DNA of 64,000 nucleotides, taken from the NCBI RefSeq assembly GCF_037975235.1, contig NZ_CP150241.1:1054001-1118000 (forward strand), given 5' to 3'. Positions 55,160-62,866 of this stretch are shown piece by piece; within the stretch, counting starts at the first letter, position 1, and every line of letters starts with the position of its first letter. Source of the stretch: Paenibacillus sp. FSL R5-0341. Its GTDB lineage: Bacteria > Bacillota > Bacilli > Paenibacillales > Paenibacillaceae. Made by a program: the position numbers and the translations under genes. The notes beneath the pieces were generated by a model. It was given only the letters and a program-made list of their open reading frames with translations. It had not been told where the DNA came from and searched no databases.

Positions 55160-56458
55160 ATGACGACACAACCATTGAATCTGATCCAATCCACGGAGGG
55201 CCAAGCGTTGCTTGCCCAAATGTATGGACAATCACAAGTAGAGGAACAGACTGCACGTTACACCAAGCTGAACGCGACGTTCGAAGAGTACTTTGGTGCG
55301 CAAGAGGAAAGCAAGTTGTTCAGCGCAGCAGGACGCAGTGAGATTGGCGGCAACCACACGGATCACAACCATGGTAAAGTGCTAGCGGGCAGCATTACGC
55401 TGGATACGATTGCCGTGGCTGCACCAACTGCGGAGTCGGTTATTACGTTTTACTCAGAAGGCTATGACAAGAAATATGTAATCGATCTCACGAACCTCAC
55501 GCCAAATACGGAAGACGATGGCACAACAGCATTGATTCGTGGTATGGCTGCGGGATTTGGAGAATTTGGATATAAGGTTGGCGGCTTTCAGGCGTATCTC
55601 TCCAGTAACGTGTTCTCGGCATCTGGGGTGAGTTCTTCGGCGTCATTCGAGATGCTGATCTGTACGATTTTGAATCACTTCTATAATGACGGTGCACTGG
55701 ATGTTGTCACCTTGGCGAAAATCGGTCAGTATGCGGAGAACCACTATTGGAACAAACCTTCCGGTCTGTTGGATCAGATGGCTTGTGCGTACGGCGGACT
55801 CATTGCTATTGATTTTGAAAATCCCGCACAGCCTGTCATTGAACCTGTTCAGTGGGATTTCCAACAAAATGGCTACTCATTAGTCATTGTAAATACAGGC
55901 GGTAACCACGCTGATCTGACGGAAGATTACGCTGCTGTACCTTATGAGATGAGAGCGGTTGCTCAGGCACTGGGCAGTGAGTATGTTCGGGAAATTACAG
56001 CTGACGCCATCTATGCCAACCTCAAGAAGGTTCGTGAAGCGGCTGGGGATCGTGCTGTGCTGCGTGCACTTCATTTCCTGGAAGAAAACAATCGTGTCGA
56101 TGGTCAGGTTCAGGCGTTGCGTGATGGACGTTTTGCTGATTTCTTGAAACTGATTACGGCGTCTGGTAACTCGTCATGGAAGTGGCTGCAGAATGTATAT
56201 CAGAGTGGTGCTGTGAAGGAACAGGAGATTGGCATCGCGTTGGCACTGACCGAGAATTATCTGCAAAACCTGGGTGATGGTGCTTGTCGGATTCATGGTG
56301 GTGGATTCGCAGGGGTTATTCTGACGATCCTTCCGAACGAAAAAGTAGAAGAGTATATGTCCTGGATGCACGACATGTTGGACACGCCGATTATTGTCGT
56401 TAATGTGCGTGCACAAGGTGCAGTATGCTTGAATGCATTGATCCCTAACGCGAGCTAA
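55160..56458 (+). CDS. galK: Galactokinase
   Basis: 432 residues, AGGAGG upstream. GRSEIGGNHTDHNHG (about 58-72) is the galactokinase signature that binds galactose; VFSASGVSSSASFE is the GHMP ATP loop; GDGACRIHGGGFAGV is the third GHMP motif. It phosphorylates galactose at C1 for the Leloir pathway. It is monocistronic here, without galE or galT. The somewhat diverged signature (SEIGGNH instead of NLIGEH) is notable but the family is clear. It could process galactose freed by the GH2 enzyme. Confidence 0.9.
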   Translation: MTTQPLNLIQSTEGQALLAQMYGQSQVEEQTARYTKLNATFEEYFGAQEESKLFSAAGRSEIGGNHTDHNHGKVLAGSITLDTIAVAAPTAESVITFYSEGYDKKYVIDLTNLTPNTEDDGTTALIRGMAAGFGEFGYKVGGFQAYLSSNVFSASGVSSSASFEMLICTILNHFYNDGALDVVTLAKIGQYAENHYWNKPSGLLDQMACAYGGLIAIDFENPAQPVIEPVQWDFQQNGYSLVIVNTGGNHADLTEDYAAVPYEMRAVAQALGSEYVREITADAIYANLKKVREAAGDRAVLRALHFLEENNRVDGQVQALRDGRFADFLKLITASGNSSWKWLQNVYQSGAVKEQEIGIALALTENYLQNLGDGACRIHGGGFAGVILTILPNEKVEEYMSWMHDMLDTPIIVVNVRAQGAVCLNALIPNAS

Positions 56459-56496
56459 ATAACACTCAGTTAAATAGTTCTAGCATGATTCTACGA

Positions 56497-56521
56497 AGTC
56501 CGGGCTATGTCCGGGCTTTTT
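56497..56521 (+). terminator. Terminator after galK
   Basis: AGTCCGG (56497-56503) with CCGGGCT (56511-56517), one G-U pair, then TTTT. Confidence 0.7.
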
Positions 56522-56607
56522 GGGTTGTCCATTTTTTGAAAAATCTTCAAACCTTGAAGGTCTGTAATGTGTTATTTAAGTAGTGGTTTAGTGAGGAAGG
56601 TAGTGAC

Positions 56608-56706
56608 ATGGAATACAGGCGTACTAATGATGGTTCGAAAATGATGGTTCGAATAGGTGAGAGGCAGTATCTCAATAATGTGCTCATGGGAGGAAGGATC
56701 AGATGA
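56608..56706 (+). CDS. Possible small ORF coupled to the next gene
   Basis: 32 codons from ATG 56608, preceded by GAGGAAGG at 7-base spacing. The stop TGA (56704-56706) overlaps the ATG of the 88-residue gene (ATGA). The product (MEYRRTNDGSKMMVR and on) is basic and has no recognisable domain. It could be a leader peptide for translational coupling. It may also be chance. Confidence 0.35.
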   Translation: MEYRRTNDGSKMMVRIGERQYLNNVLMGGRIR

Positions 56707-56969
56707 TTACACCTACAGTGGCTGGGCAGGAAGAGGCTCAATTATACGAGGAATTGCGGCGTGCGATCGATGAATTCGAAGAGGCCGAGCAGCGGCAAAT
56801 CGTTCTCAATCGGATGATCAGACGGCTCAGGTTTGCCAAGTGGCGCAAAGATCGAATGCGCAAGGTCGATGCATACTGCCAAAGGATCAAGCCCGCCACA
56901 CTCTGGATCATCCTAGCCACAGGCGTACTTGCTCCAGTCTTGTTATTTAGCATGTTCATCTGGGTATAG
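56703..56969 (+). CDS. Small tail-anchored membrane protein
   Basis: 88 residues, GGGAGGAAGG ribosome site. An acidic then basic coiled-coil segment (EEAQLYEELRRAIDEFEEAE) leads to a C-terminal transmembrane helix (LWIILATGVLAPVLLFSMFIW). No family recognised. Confidence 0.6.
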   Translation: MITPTVAGQEEAQLYEELRRAIDEFEEAEQRQIVLNRMIRRLRFAKWRKDRMRKVDAYCQRIKPATLWIILATGVLAPVLLFSMFIWV

Positions 56970-57100
56970 TTGTGGGTGGAATAAAATGAGGAAATGCAAA
57001 GAATAGGGCGAGGTTAGGCAGAGACGATCCTAATTATATATAAAGGGTCATTTTTTTACAAAGCTCCTAGGTATTATCAATTCTTCTTGCGCTAACACAT

Positions 57101-57427
57101 CTACTTAAGAGGTTTTATGTCATCAGGTATTGAGCCTGTTTTGACTTCATTAGTATCATAATCCACCATTGTAAATATTTCTTGACTCTTATTTCCTTTT
57201 ACGTGCCCTGTCAGTGACACCGTATGAGACAAGTCAGACGGAATGAATTTGTGGCCTGTAACCTCAACATCAATTCCATAGATTTCTTTAAAATATGCTT
57301 TGCTTGCAATCTCAGCTTTTTGTACAATTTCTTTTTGCTCGTTCGACATGCAACCGCAAAATACAGTGATACTTATAACAATCATTATTAGTACGGTTAG
57401 AGCTGTACGATATTTAATACTGAGCAT
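57101..57427 (-). CDS. Cystatin-like lipoprotein 1 (candidate lipase immunity)
   Basis: 108 residues from ATG 57427 (AAGGAG upstream). Signal with VFCGC lipobox, then a small alpha/beta domain: a helix (IASKAYFKEIYGIDVEVTGHKF) followed by strands SHTVSLTGHVKGNKSQEIF and VDYDTNEVKTG. Two paralogues lie at 57462 and 59028. The layout resembles the cystatin-fold lipoproteins (DUF4467/TilA type) that protect S. aureus from the type VII lipase toxin TslA at the outer face of the membrane. Immunity role is inferred from the lipase next door. Confidence 0.68.
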   Translation of the reverse strand: MLSIKYRTALTVLIMIVISITVFCGCMSNEQKEIVQKAEIASKAYFKEIYGIDVEVTGHKFIPSDLSHTVSLTGHVKGNKSQEIFTMVDYDTNEVKTGSIPDDIKPLK

Positions 57428-57461
57428 ATCTATTACTCCTTGTTGGAACTTACTTGGTTTT

Positions 57462-57776
57462 TTAGTCAAGTAACTCTTTTGGTACAACGGCTGTTTGAAC
57501 TTCAAACGTGTCATAATCAATGATGATGGTAATTTCGGTTTCTTTATTATTTTTAACATGACCACTCAAACTGATATTGTGACTAAGATCTTTTGGCATA
57601 AATGTATGATCAGTGAATTCCACTTCAGTATTATAGTGATCAATAAAGTATTGATGACCCACTTGAGTTGCTTCTTCAATAGTTTTGTCTTGATTTGGAA
57701 TATAATTACATCCTCCCAATATAAGGGCTAAGATTATAATTGTAATAGATACAAGTTGAATATTTTTAAAAATAAT
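57462..57776 (-). CDS. Cystatin-like lipoprotein 2, apparent ATT start
   Basis: 104 residues if translation begins at ATT 57776, six bases after a perfect AGGAGG (57788-57783). No ATG, GTG or TTG lies between that site and the lipobox LALILGGC except a TTG inside the lipobox itself, which would remove the signal peptide. From the ATT a proper signal (IFKNIQLVSITIIILALILGG) and the same domain as its paralogues follow (SHNISLSGHVKNNKETEITI, IDYDTFEVQTA). So it uses a rare non-AUG start or has lost its start codon. Candidate immunity protein. Confidence 0.6.
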   Translation of the reverse strand: MIFKNIQLVSITIIILALILGGCNYIPNQDKTIEEATQVGHQYFIDHYNTEVEFTDHTFMPKDLSHNISLSGHVKNNKETEITIIIDYDTFEVQTAVVPKELLD

Positions 57777-57856
57777 CTTTAACCTCCTATATATTTGAAC
57801 TTAACACATTATAATATACTTTAACTTTTTAGATCAGTAAACAGAGAAGAGTTTTT

Positions 57857-58071
57857 ATGGATACCTATATAACTGATCAAACATATAAGGAAATTTCAGA
57901 ACGGTCCTATCTTAATTTGTATGAAGGAGAGAAGATTTCGTAATCGCTGATCAGCAACGACTTGTACAACAGAAGATATGTACCATTCATGGAAGGTTGC
58001 AGCAGGATGCAGTGATTGTCTATATCTGCTCACAAGTAAATAGTCAGATAGGAAGTAAGCTTCCCACCTAA
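57857..58071 (+). pseudogene. Collapsed relic of a lipase/WXG100 pair
   Basis: From ATG 57857, MDTYITDQTYKEISERSYLN matches the start of the intact lipase at 59453 (MTYINDKTYWTIADEVYI) and stops after 28 codons. From 57931 another frame reads EDFVIADQ, the lipase C-terminus (QDFVLADQ), and runs straight on into QRLVQQKICTIHGRLQ, the middle of the WXG100 partner (QRLIQQEQQMRNIYGRLQ). The interior of the lipase and the intergenic spacer are gone. It is the remains of a second module, next to its still present lipoprotein gene. Confidence 0.75.
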
Positions 58072-58135
58072 CTATTGTTGCTTCATTCATACAATTGTAT
58101 CGATTGAAGTCACTTGCGTAAGGAGCTAATACTGA

Positions 58136-58669
58136 TTAGTGTAAATCAGTATTATTCTTGTTCAAAGTTTGAATTTTCTCTTGCATATACTGGCGGTAAT
58201 CACGGAAGCTGCTGATGTGATGCAAAGAATCGGAGTTCTCAGACTGAATCTTTATTTTACCGTCCTGAGGCAATTTTTTCATCTCAGCCACGACGGATTT
58301 GGAACCTTGGATATCACCGGACATGTCTTGAATTCGCTGTAATAATGCGGGATGGCCTTCATGTTGGAGCATTTCGGCGAGGGGTCTCATTTCCTCCAGC
58401 TTTTGGCTCGATCGTTCAAGTGTGGTTATCACTTTGTCTCCATCTGTACTTGCACTAAGTGAAACCATTCGGTGGATATGATCTTTCTCCATACGCTCAA
58501 GTGCCTCAAGATGAGAAGCTTCTAGTCGTTTGGGATCGCTCCAACTCTCCAACCGAACGGTGTCATTCTGTTGCTGGGAAGCATTATTCGTAGTGCCATT
58601 ACCACAGCCCCATAACAGAGTTGAGCAAGTTAACACAGTTCCAACGACAATGATACTTTTTAACCTCAT
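58136..58669 (-). CDS. Lipoprotein of unknown function
   Basis: 177 residues, AAGGAGTG upstream. Signal with LLWGCG lipobox. The rest is a long helical, charged domain (KRLEASHLEALERMEKDHIH, VITTLERSSQKLEEMRPLAE) ending in a helix FRDYRQYMQEKIQTLNK. It is unlike the three cystatin-like lipoproteins around it. No family recognised; it might be an additional helper or immunity protein of the lipase locus. Confidence 0.65.
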   Translation of the reverse strand: MRLKSIIVVGTVLTCSTLLWGCGNGTTNNASQQQNDTVRLESWSDPKRLEASHLEALERMEKDHIHRMVSLSASTDGDKVITTLERSSQKLEEMRPLAEMLQHEGHPALLQRIQDMSGDIQGSKSVVAEMKKLPQDGKIKIQSENSDSLHHISSFRDYRQYMQEKIQTLNKNNTDLH

Positions 58670-59027
58670 GCTGTCACTCCTTCGATAATTTTCCTGAAGG
58701 TAGTATGAGCTATAATATCCAAAATCATGCTTATTCTCTTCATTTCTATCCCATAATTAAGCATATCATTAATTTTTTTGGTAAAAATGGCCTAGACGGA
58801 TTTCCATATTATTTTGCTATTCAAACTCAAATTACAGACTTTCTACTTATTTTTGTAGGCATGAGTTTTCGGGTGTGTGGATATTGATTTATAATGAATG
58901 GATATATACAGGAAAATTGTTACAAATAAACTACGTCTAACAACTGCATAAAAAAGAGACCTGGACGTTTTCTCCAGGTCATTCCTAATGAGACATATAA
59001 ATTGGTGTATCACTTTGCAGTTTTTTC
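58670..59027. other. AT-rich intergenic region
   Basis: About 360 bases. A 60-codon ORF at 58705 lacks homology signal and is probably spurious. A minus-strand terminator is at 58949-58980. Confidence 0.4.
58949..58980 (-). terminator. Terminator of lipoprotein 3 gene
   Basis: GACCTGGA/TCCAGGTC, a perfect 8-bp stem at 58958-58980, followed on the minus strand by a run of Ts (AAAAAA on the plus strand at 58949-58955). Confidence 0.85.
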
Positions 59028-59372
59028 TCAGGAAGAAGGTACTTCCTTTTTCGGATTTCGACTATCGATAAACCAGCCTGGTCCTTGTACACTGATAACC
59101 TCCTGCGTATCGTAGTCATAGGAAATGGTAATTTGTTCATCTTCATGTCCCTTTATGTGACCGTTTAGGTATAGGCGTGAATGGATGTAAGGGGCGTCAA
59201 TATCGTGACTTGTTACAATAAAGTCCGCATCATAGTACTTCTTTATGTACTGAACACTTATTGGTGTAGCTGTATCTACAATACTTTGCTTATCTGAGGT
59301 AGACATACTTGAACATCCTCCTAATAAGAATAGAAAAATAAGTAAGGTCAGAGCTATAGGCTTTACTTGCAT
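59028..59372 (-). CDS. Cystatin-like lipoprotein 3 (candidate lipase immunity)
   Basis: 114 residues from ATG 59372 (AAAGGAG 11 bases before). Lipobox FLLGGC, then ISVQYIKKYYDADFIVTSHD, SRLYLNGHIKGHEDEQITI and YDYDTQEVISVQ, the same fold as the lipoproteins at 57101 and 57462. It is transcribed away from the intact lipase gene, which begins 80 bases away, so a shared regulatory region is likely. By analogy with TilA it would guard the membrane against the lipase. Confidence 0.7.
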   Translation of the reverse strand: MQVKPIALTLLIFLFLLGGCSSMSTSDKQSIVDTATPISVQYIKKYYDADFIVTSHDIDAPYIHSRLYLNGHIKGHEDEQITISYDYDTQEVISVQGPGWFIDSRNPKKEVPSS

Positions 59373-59452
59373 AAGCGTTAATTCTCCTTTTATGGAAATA
59401 AACTCTAAAGACACTTTAATACAAATTATTGTAATAGACAAGGTGGGGTATC

Positions 59453-60895
59453 ATGACATACATAAATGATAAGACCTATTGGACCATTGCTGATGAGGTA
59501 TACATACGAGAATTACCATCATCCGGATATAAAAATGAAAATCTTCCAGGTTGGACAATAGTTGAACCGAAGGGAGCAATACTCCACGATACAAATGGTT
59601 CGGGGTTTGATGCTTCAGTGTTTTACAATGAAGATATTAATCAAGTTATTATTGGGTATAGAGGAACTGAACCACCTGATCGTCCCAAATGGAGTGTACT
59701 AACAGATTGGGAGACTGATTTAAATGATGTTGTGGGTAATCGAACCAAAAATTTGGAGGAAACTCACAATTATATGGAGCAATATAAGGAAGAGATTTCG
59801 TCACTACCTCTACATAAACAAATGCCATTTATTGAAGCTGAATCTAGGTACCAGAATAATCAGTTTGTTCAGGCAATGAACCTCTTTGATAAAGTGAAGG
59901 AGGCGTACCCAGAAGCTGCAATATCAACGACTGGACACTCGTTGGGAGGCGCTCAGGCGGAATATGTCGCGATTCGTAATGGAATATCGTCAGCTAGTTA
60001 TAATCCGCCAAGTATTGTACATTTACTTCCTGATGATTTGCAAGAGAAGGTTCGGAACGGAGACTATCTGAAAACGAATGTGGCTTATGTCCATCCAGGG
60101 GATTCTGTGGGTTCTGGTGTGAAGAGTGCTGAGCAGCATGTCGGTGCTACTTATTATATCAATTCCACTTTTGAAGATGCTAATCGATACGAGACAATTC
60201 CCATGTTCTTACCTATACCTCGGGAGACGTGGTGGGAACAAAGATTGTTCGGTAACAAGTGGTCGTTTGAATTTATTCGTGTTCCTTCCATAACTGGAGA
60301 ACAGAGTGTACTATCTAAGTTTTTGGATTCCATGTTAGTCGGTCAGAAAACACATAGTATGGATCATTTTACATTCGATGAGAAAGGGAACATAAGTAAC
60401 ACATTGTATACGATAGATGGGCGACGTGTGGATGGTCAGCCTAGAGTAGATAACTATTCAGAGATGATGAAGGCAAGAGAAGAGTTTAAGGAAGCGATGA
60501 ATACGCTTGTTGAGAAGCATGGTTCTGCTATGGGAGGTTTCGGACAACTTGCGGCAGCAGTATTAGGGATCAGCCCAGTCGATATGCATAGACAGAACTC
60601 AGCGTACTATGTTGGCGACCAACACGGGAGAACCATTCAGCTAACACCTGAGGAGCTTGGACATGCTTCCAGACAGATGCGGGATAGTCTACATGGTTTT
60701 GCCAATGATGCTCGCTCTTCAATCCAGATGTTCCAAGCGCATATATCAACAAGTGAGAGCCAGTCCTTTACTCCTATTGCTTATGATGCTACAGCAACGT
60801 TGGAGCGGATCAATCGGTGGTACCAAGAATCTATTACAGAGATCGCAGATTATATCGAACGTAAAAGACAGGATTTTGTTCTGGCAGATCAATAA
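59453..60895 (+). CDS. TslA-like type VII lipase effector (lipase first, WXG/LXG-like end)
   Basis: 480 residues, AAGGTGGGG before the ATG. The N-terminal part (1 to about 330) is a class 3 lipase/DUF6792-like hydrolase: VIIGYRGTEPP (oxyanion region), TTGHSLGGAQAEYVA (nucleophile Ser of GxSxG), and Asp/His candidates in YVHPGDSVGS and HSMDHFTF. The last 100 residues are helical and Gln/Ser-rich (SIQMFQAHISTSESQSF, RINRWYQESITEIADYIERK), as in the reverse-domain S. aureus effector TslA, where a C-terminal LXG-like domain directs secretion. No N-terminal signal peptide. A WXG100-like gene follows and lipoproteins surround it. Secretion and toxicity are inferred. Confidence 0.75.
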   Translation: MTYINDKTYWTIADEVYIRELPSSGYKNENLPGWTIVEPKGAILHDTNGSGFDASVFYNEDINQVIIGYRGTEPPDRPKWSVLTDWETDLNDVVGNRTKNLEETHNYMEQYKEEISSLPLHKQMPFIEAESRYQNNQFVQAMNLFDKVKEAYPEAAISTTGHSLGGAQAEYVAIRNGISSASYNPPSIVHLLPDDLQEKVRNGDYLKTNVAYVHPGDSVGSGVKSAEQHVGATYYINSTFEDANRYETIPMFLPIPRETWWEQRLFGNKWSFEFIRVPSITGEQSVLSKFLDSMLVGQKTHSMDHFTFDEKGNISNTLYTIDGRRVDGQPRVDNYSEMMKAREEFKEAMNTLVEKHGSAMGGFGQLAAAVLGISPVDMHRQNSAYYVGDQHGRTIQLTPEELGHASRQMRDSLHGFANDARSSIQMFQAHISTSESQSFTPIAYDATATLERINRWYQESITEIADYIERKRQDFVLADQ

Positions 60896-60931
60896 TAGCC
60901 TAGATTTAATGAACGTACAGGAGGTGTACAT

Positions 60932-61225
60932 ATGGGGAGAATATCTGTCTCTCTGTCAGATCTGAGAAGAGCGATCCAGCAGTGTGAACAGTTGCAGCAA
61001 CGCTTGATTCAACAGGAACAGCAGATGCGAAACATATATGGAAGGCTGCAAGACTGGAAGGGAGAGTCTGCAGTACAGTTGTCTGCAAAAATGTCGACAT
61101 TTCTTGAAGGGACTACATCCAAATTAGCAGAGCTAGAAGCACACAAAGAACAATTAAAACAATATATAAGGAAGATGGAAGAGGCAGACCTCGAAAATCG
61201 ACGTAAAGCTCAGTCCCCTTATTAA
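60932..61225 (+). CDS. WXG100-like partner protein
   Basis: 97 residues, GGAGGTG upstream. Two helices with a WKG turn (LQDWKGESA, about 44-52), the WXG100 signature, and heavy Gln content. Such proteins pair with LXG/WXG effectors for type VII export; the partner here would be the C-terminal helices of the lipase 36 bases upstream (compare Tla proteins of S. aureus TslA). No secretion machinery genes lie in the window. Confidence 0.78.
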   Translation: MGRISVSLSDLRRAIQQCEQLQQRLIQQEQQMRNIYGRLQDWKGESAVQLSAKMSTFLEGTTSKLAELEAHKEQLKQYIRKMEEADLENRRKAQSPY

Positions 61226-61254
61226 TCGATTTTATTTCCGAGCGAGGAGGAATT

Positions 61255-61617
61255 ATGTTTATCTACATCAATTCGATCTGGCGCTGGGCCATCAATCTTC
61301 TGTATCCTGCCATTATCTTTGTCTTCAAGAGCTGGGGACCGATATTGGATTCTTGGATAGGTCCTATTTTGTTCGTCGCGGTGTTCTGCTTTCTATGGAG
61401 CGATGTAAAAGACATGTTCGTTTCGACAGGATTGACATGGTTTATTGCCATCCCGTGTTGGTGGTATTGGATTGAGCGTCCGAAACCATCGTTTGGTGCG
61501 GAGAATTTTGCCGCACATCTATGGTTAATTGTACTTATGTATATTGTCTTTGTGCTCATTCCTCAGACCTTAATCCTGACTACTCGGTTGCGGGTAATGG
61601 ATTATTATAAAAAGTGA
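61255..61617 (+). CDS. Small multi-pass membrane protein
   Basis: 120 residues, GAGGAGG ribosome site. Three or four hydrophobic helices, Trp-rich (RWAINLLYPAIIFVFKSWG, LTWFIAIPCWWYWIE, LWLIVLMYIVFVLIP). Follows the WXG100 gene by 29 bases, so probably the same operon. No family recognised; could be an immunity or accessory membrane protein. Confidence 0.65.
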   Translation: MFIYINSIWRWAINLLYPAIIFVFKSWGPILDSWIGPILFVAVFCFLWSDVKDMFVSTGLTWFIAIPCWWYWIERPKPSFGAENFAAHLWLIVLMYIVFVLIPQTLILTTRLRVMDYYKK

Positions 61618-61697
61618 AAGTCAATTTAGAGTAATCAGCCCTTGCCATCATTTTATAAATTGATGGTAGTAAAGAAGGTGTACAGAGAGGTATGCGT

Positions 61698-62273
61698 ATG
61701 ACACGTAATTGGAAAAGGACAGCGTACGTGTTGTTCTTTGTATTGGTCGCTCTGTTTTTGATACGCTCTTGTGGTCCGCAGGACATCGACACAATCTTAA
61801 GCGAAGAAGGTATTCCCCCAGAACAGGTAAAGCTAGTTACAACTATTGAAACGCGAACTCAATTGGTTTTATATCAAGATCTCACTACGAATAACCTGAC
61901 TCCTGCTTTGATCCAGCAAAAGATGTGGTTCACTGAACTGGCCAGAATAGGCGGGGGTTTGCAGGATAATCAGGCCGAGCCGCTGACTTCTCATATATCA
62001 GGATACGAGGAGTCTAAAGGCAAAATGATCTATATTATATACGGGTATCTTCACGACGCTGACATTACCCAGCTGCATATACGTTACGAACCCAAACCAG
62101 TATCTTCACAGGTGGAAGCGAAAATCGTGGAACCTTCTCCCGATCAATCCAGCGGCAGGTTGTGGTATGCGGTAATTCAGCAGCCGATTCACGAGATGAT
62201 TTGGGACATAAAAGGATTGAACGACGAAGGTCACGTCATCTACTCATCTCTCGATAGTGAGGTTAGGAGGTAG
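61698..62273 (+). CDS. Membrane-anchored extracellular protein
   Basis: 191 residues from ATG 61698 (AGAGG seven bases before; ATG 61692 is too close). One N-terminal helix (AYVLFFVLVALFLIRSC) followed by an outward alpha/beta domain (SEEGIPPEQVKLVTTIETRT, KMIYIIYGYLHDADITQLHI). It is not a recognised family. It is closely followed by the next membrane-protein gene and shares its direction with the lipase operon. Confidence 0.6.
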   Translation: MTRNWKRTAYVLFFVLVALFLIRSCGPQDIDTILSEEGIPPEQVKLVTTIETRTQLVLYQDLTTNNLTPALIQQKMWFTELARIGGGLQDNQAEPLTSHISGYEESKGKMIYIIYGYLHDADITQLHIRYEPKPVSSQVEAKIVEPSPDQSSGRLWYAVIQQPIHEMIWDIKGLNDEGHVIYSSLDSEVRR

Positions 62274-62276
62274 CAT

Positions 62277-62780
62277 ATGAGTCGCTTAAAAAGAATCAAC
62301 AAGCCATACTTCATCTTCCTCATCTGGAACTTACTCATGATTGGTGCCGTACAGGGGTTAACCTTTCAGCATGAACCCGGCAGAGGGGTGTCTGGTAACG
62401 GTAATCTAGGGCTTTTGGTGTTATTTCCATCTCTTCTGACCTTTCTGATTCTATGTATCTGGACGACCACTTTGTCCAAATGGTGGTTGTACGATCAGCG
62501 TCAGCGCTGGGGAGGGAAGATGCATGCCTTGATACCCCTGGTTGCTTTCCTACTGTGTGTGTTGTCTGTCGCTTGGGAGTTACACATCATCGATGAATTA
62601 CGCATGCAACTCAACGGATTTACGAATGATTCGGATTCCGCAGTGTACCGTTTTGGCTGGCTGAATCAGTACACGAACACCTTGTTTTACAATATTCCAA
62701 TCCTGCTGTTCGGTCTGTCTTTCTCCATATGGATTGGCTGGCTGATGGAATGGAAACTTCGCAGTCACAGACCTGTATGA
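62277..62780 (+). CDS. Four-helix membrane protein
   Basis: 167 residues, AGGAGG seven bases before the ATG, three bases after the previous stop. About four transmembrane helices (FLIWNLLMIGAVQGL, LLVLFPSLLTFLILCIW, LIPLVAFLLCVLSVAW, IPILLFGLSFSIWIGW). No family recognised. Probably acts with the preceding protein. Confidence 0.62.
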   Translation: MSRLKRINKPYFIFLIWNLLMIGAVQGLTFQHEPGRGVSGNGNLGLLVLFPSLLTFLILCIWTTTLSKWWLYDQRQRWGGKMHALIPLVAFLLCVLSVAWELHIIDELRMQLNGFTNDSDSAVYRFGWLNQYTNTLFYNIPILLFGLSFSIWIGWLMEWKLRSHRPV

Positions 62781-62813
62781 CCCGAACTGCAAACGAACTA
62801 TATCCACATACAC

Positions 62814-62856
62814 AAACACCCCTTATCCGTCGTTTCATACGGGCAAAGGGGTGTTT
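62814..62856. terminator. Bidirectional terminator
   Basis: AAACACCCCTT (62814-62824) pairs perfectly with AAGGGGTGTTT (62846-62856) between convergent genes. Confidence 0.85.
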
Positions 62857-62866
62857 CGCGTTCTTG

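Noticed and set aside
57896-58090. Minus-strand ORF of 64 codons
   Set aside because: It is the antisense of the lipase/WXG100 relic, which explains the region better.
58705-58887. 60-codon plus-strand ORF
   Set aside because: AT-rich by-product with no domain or neighbour support; probably chance.
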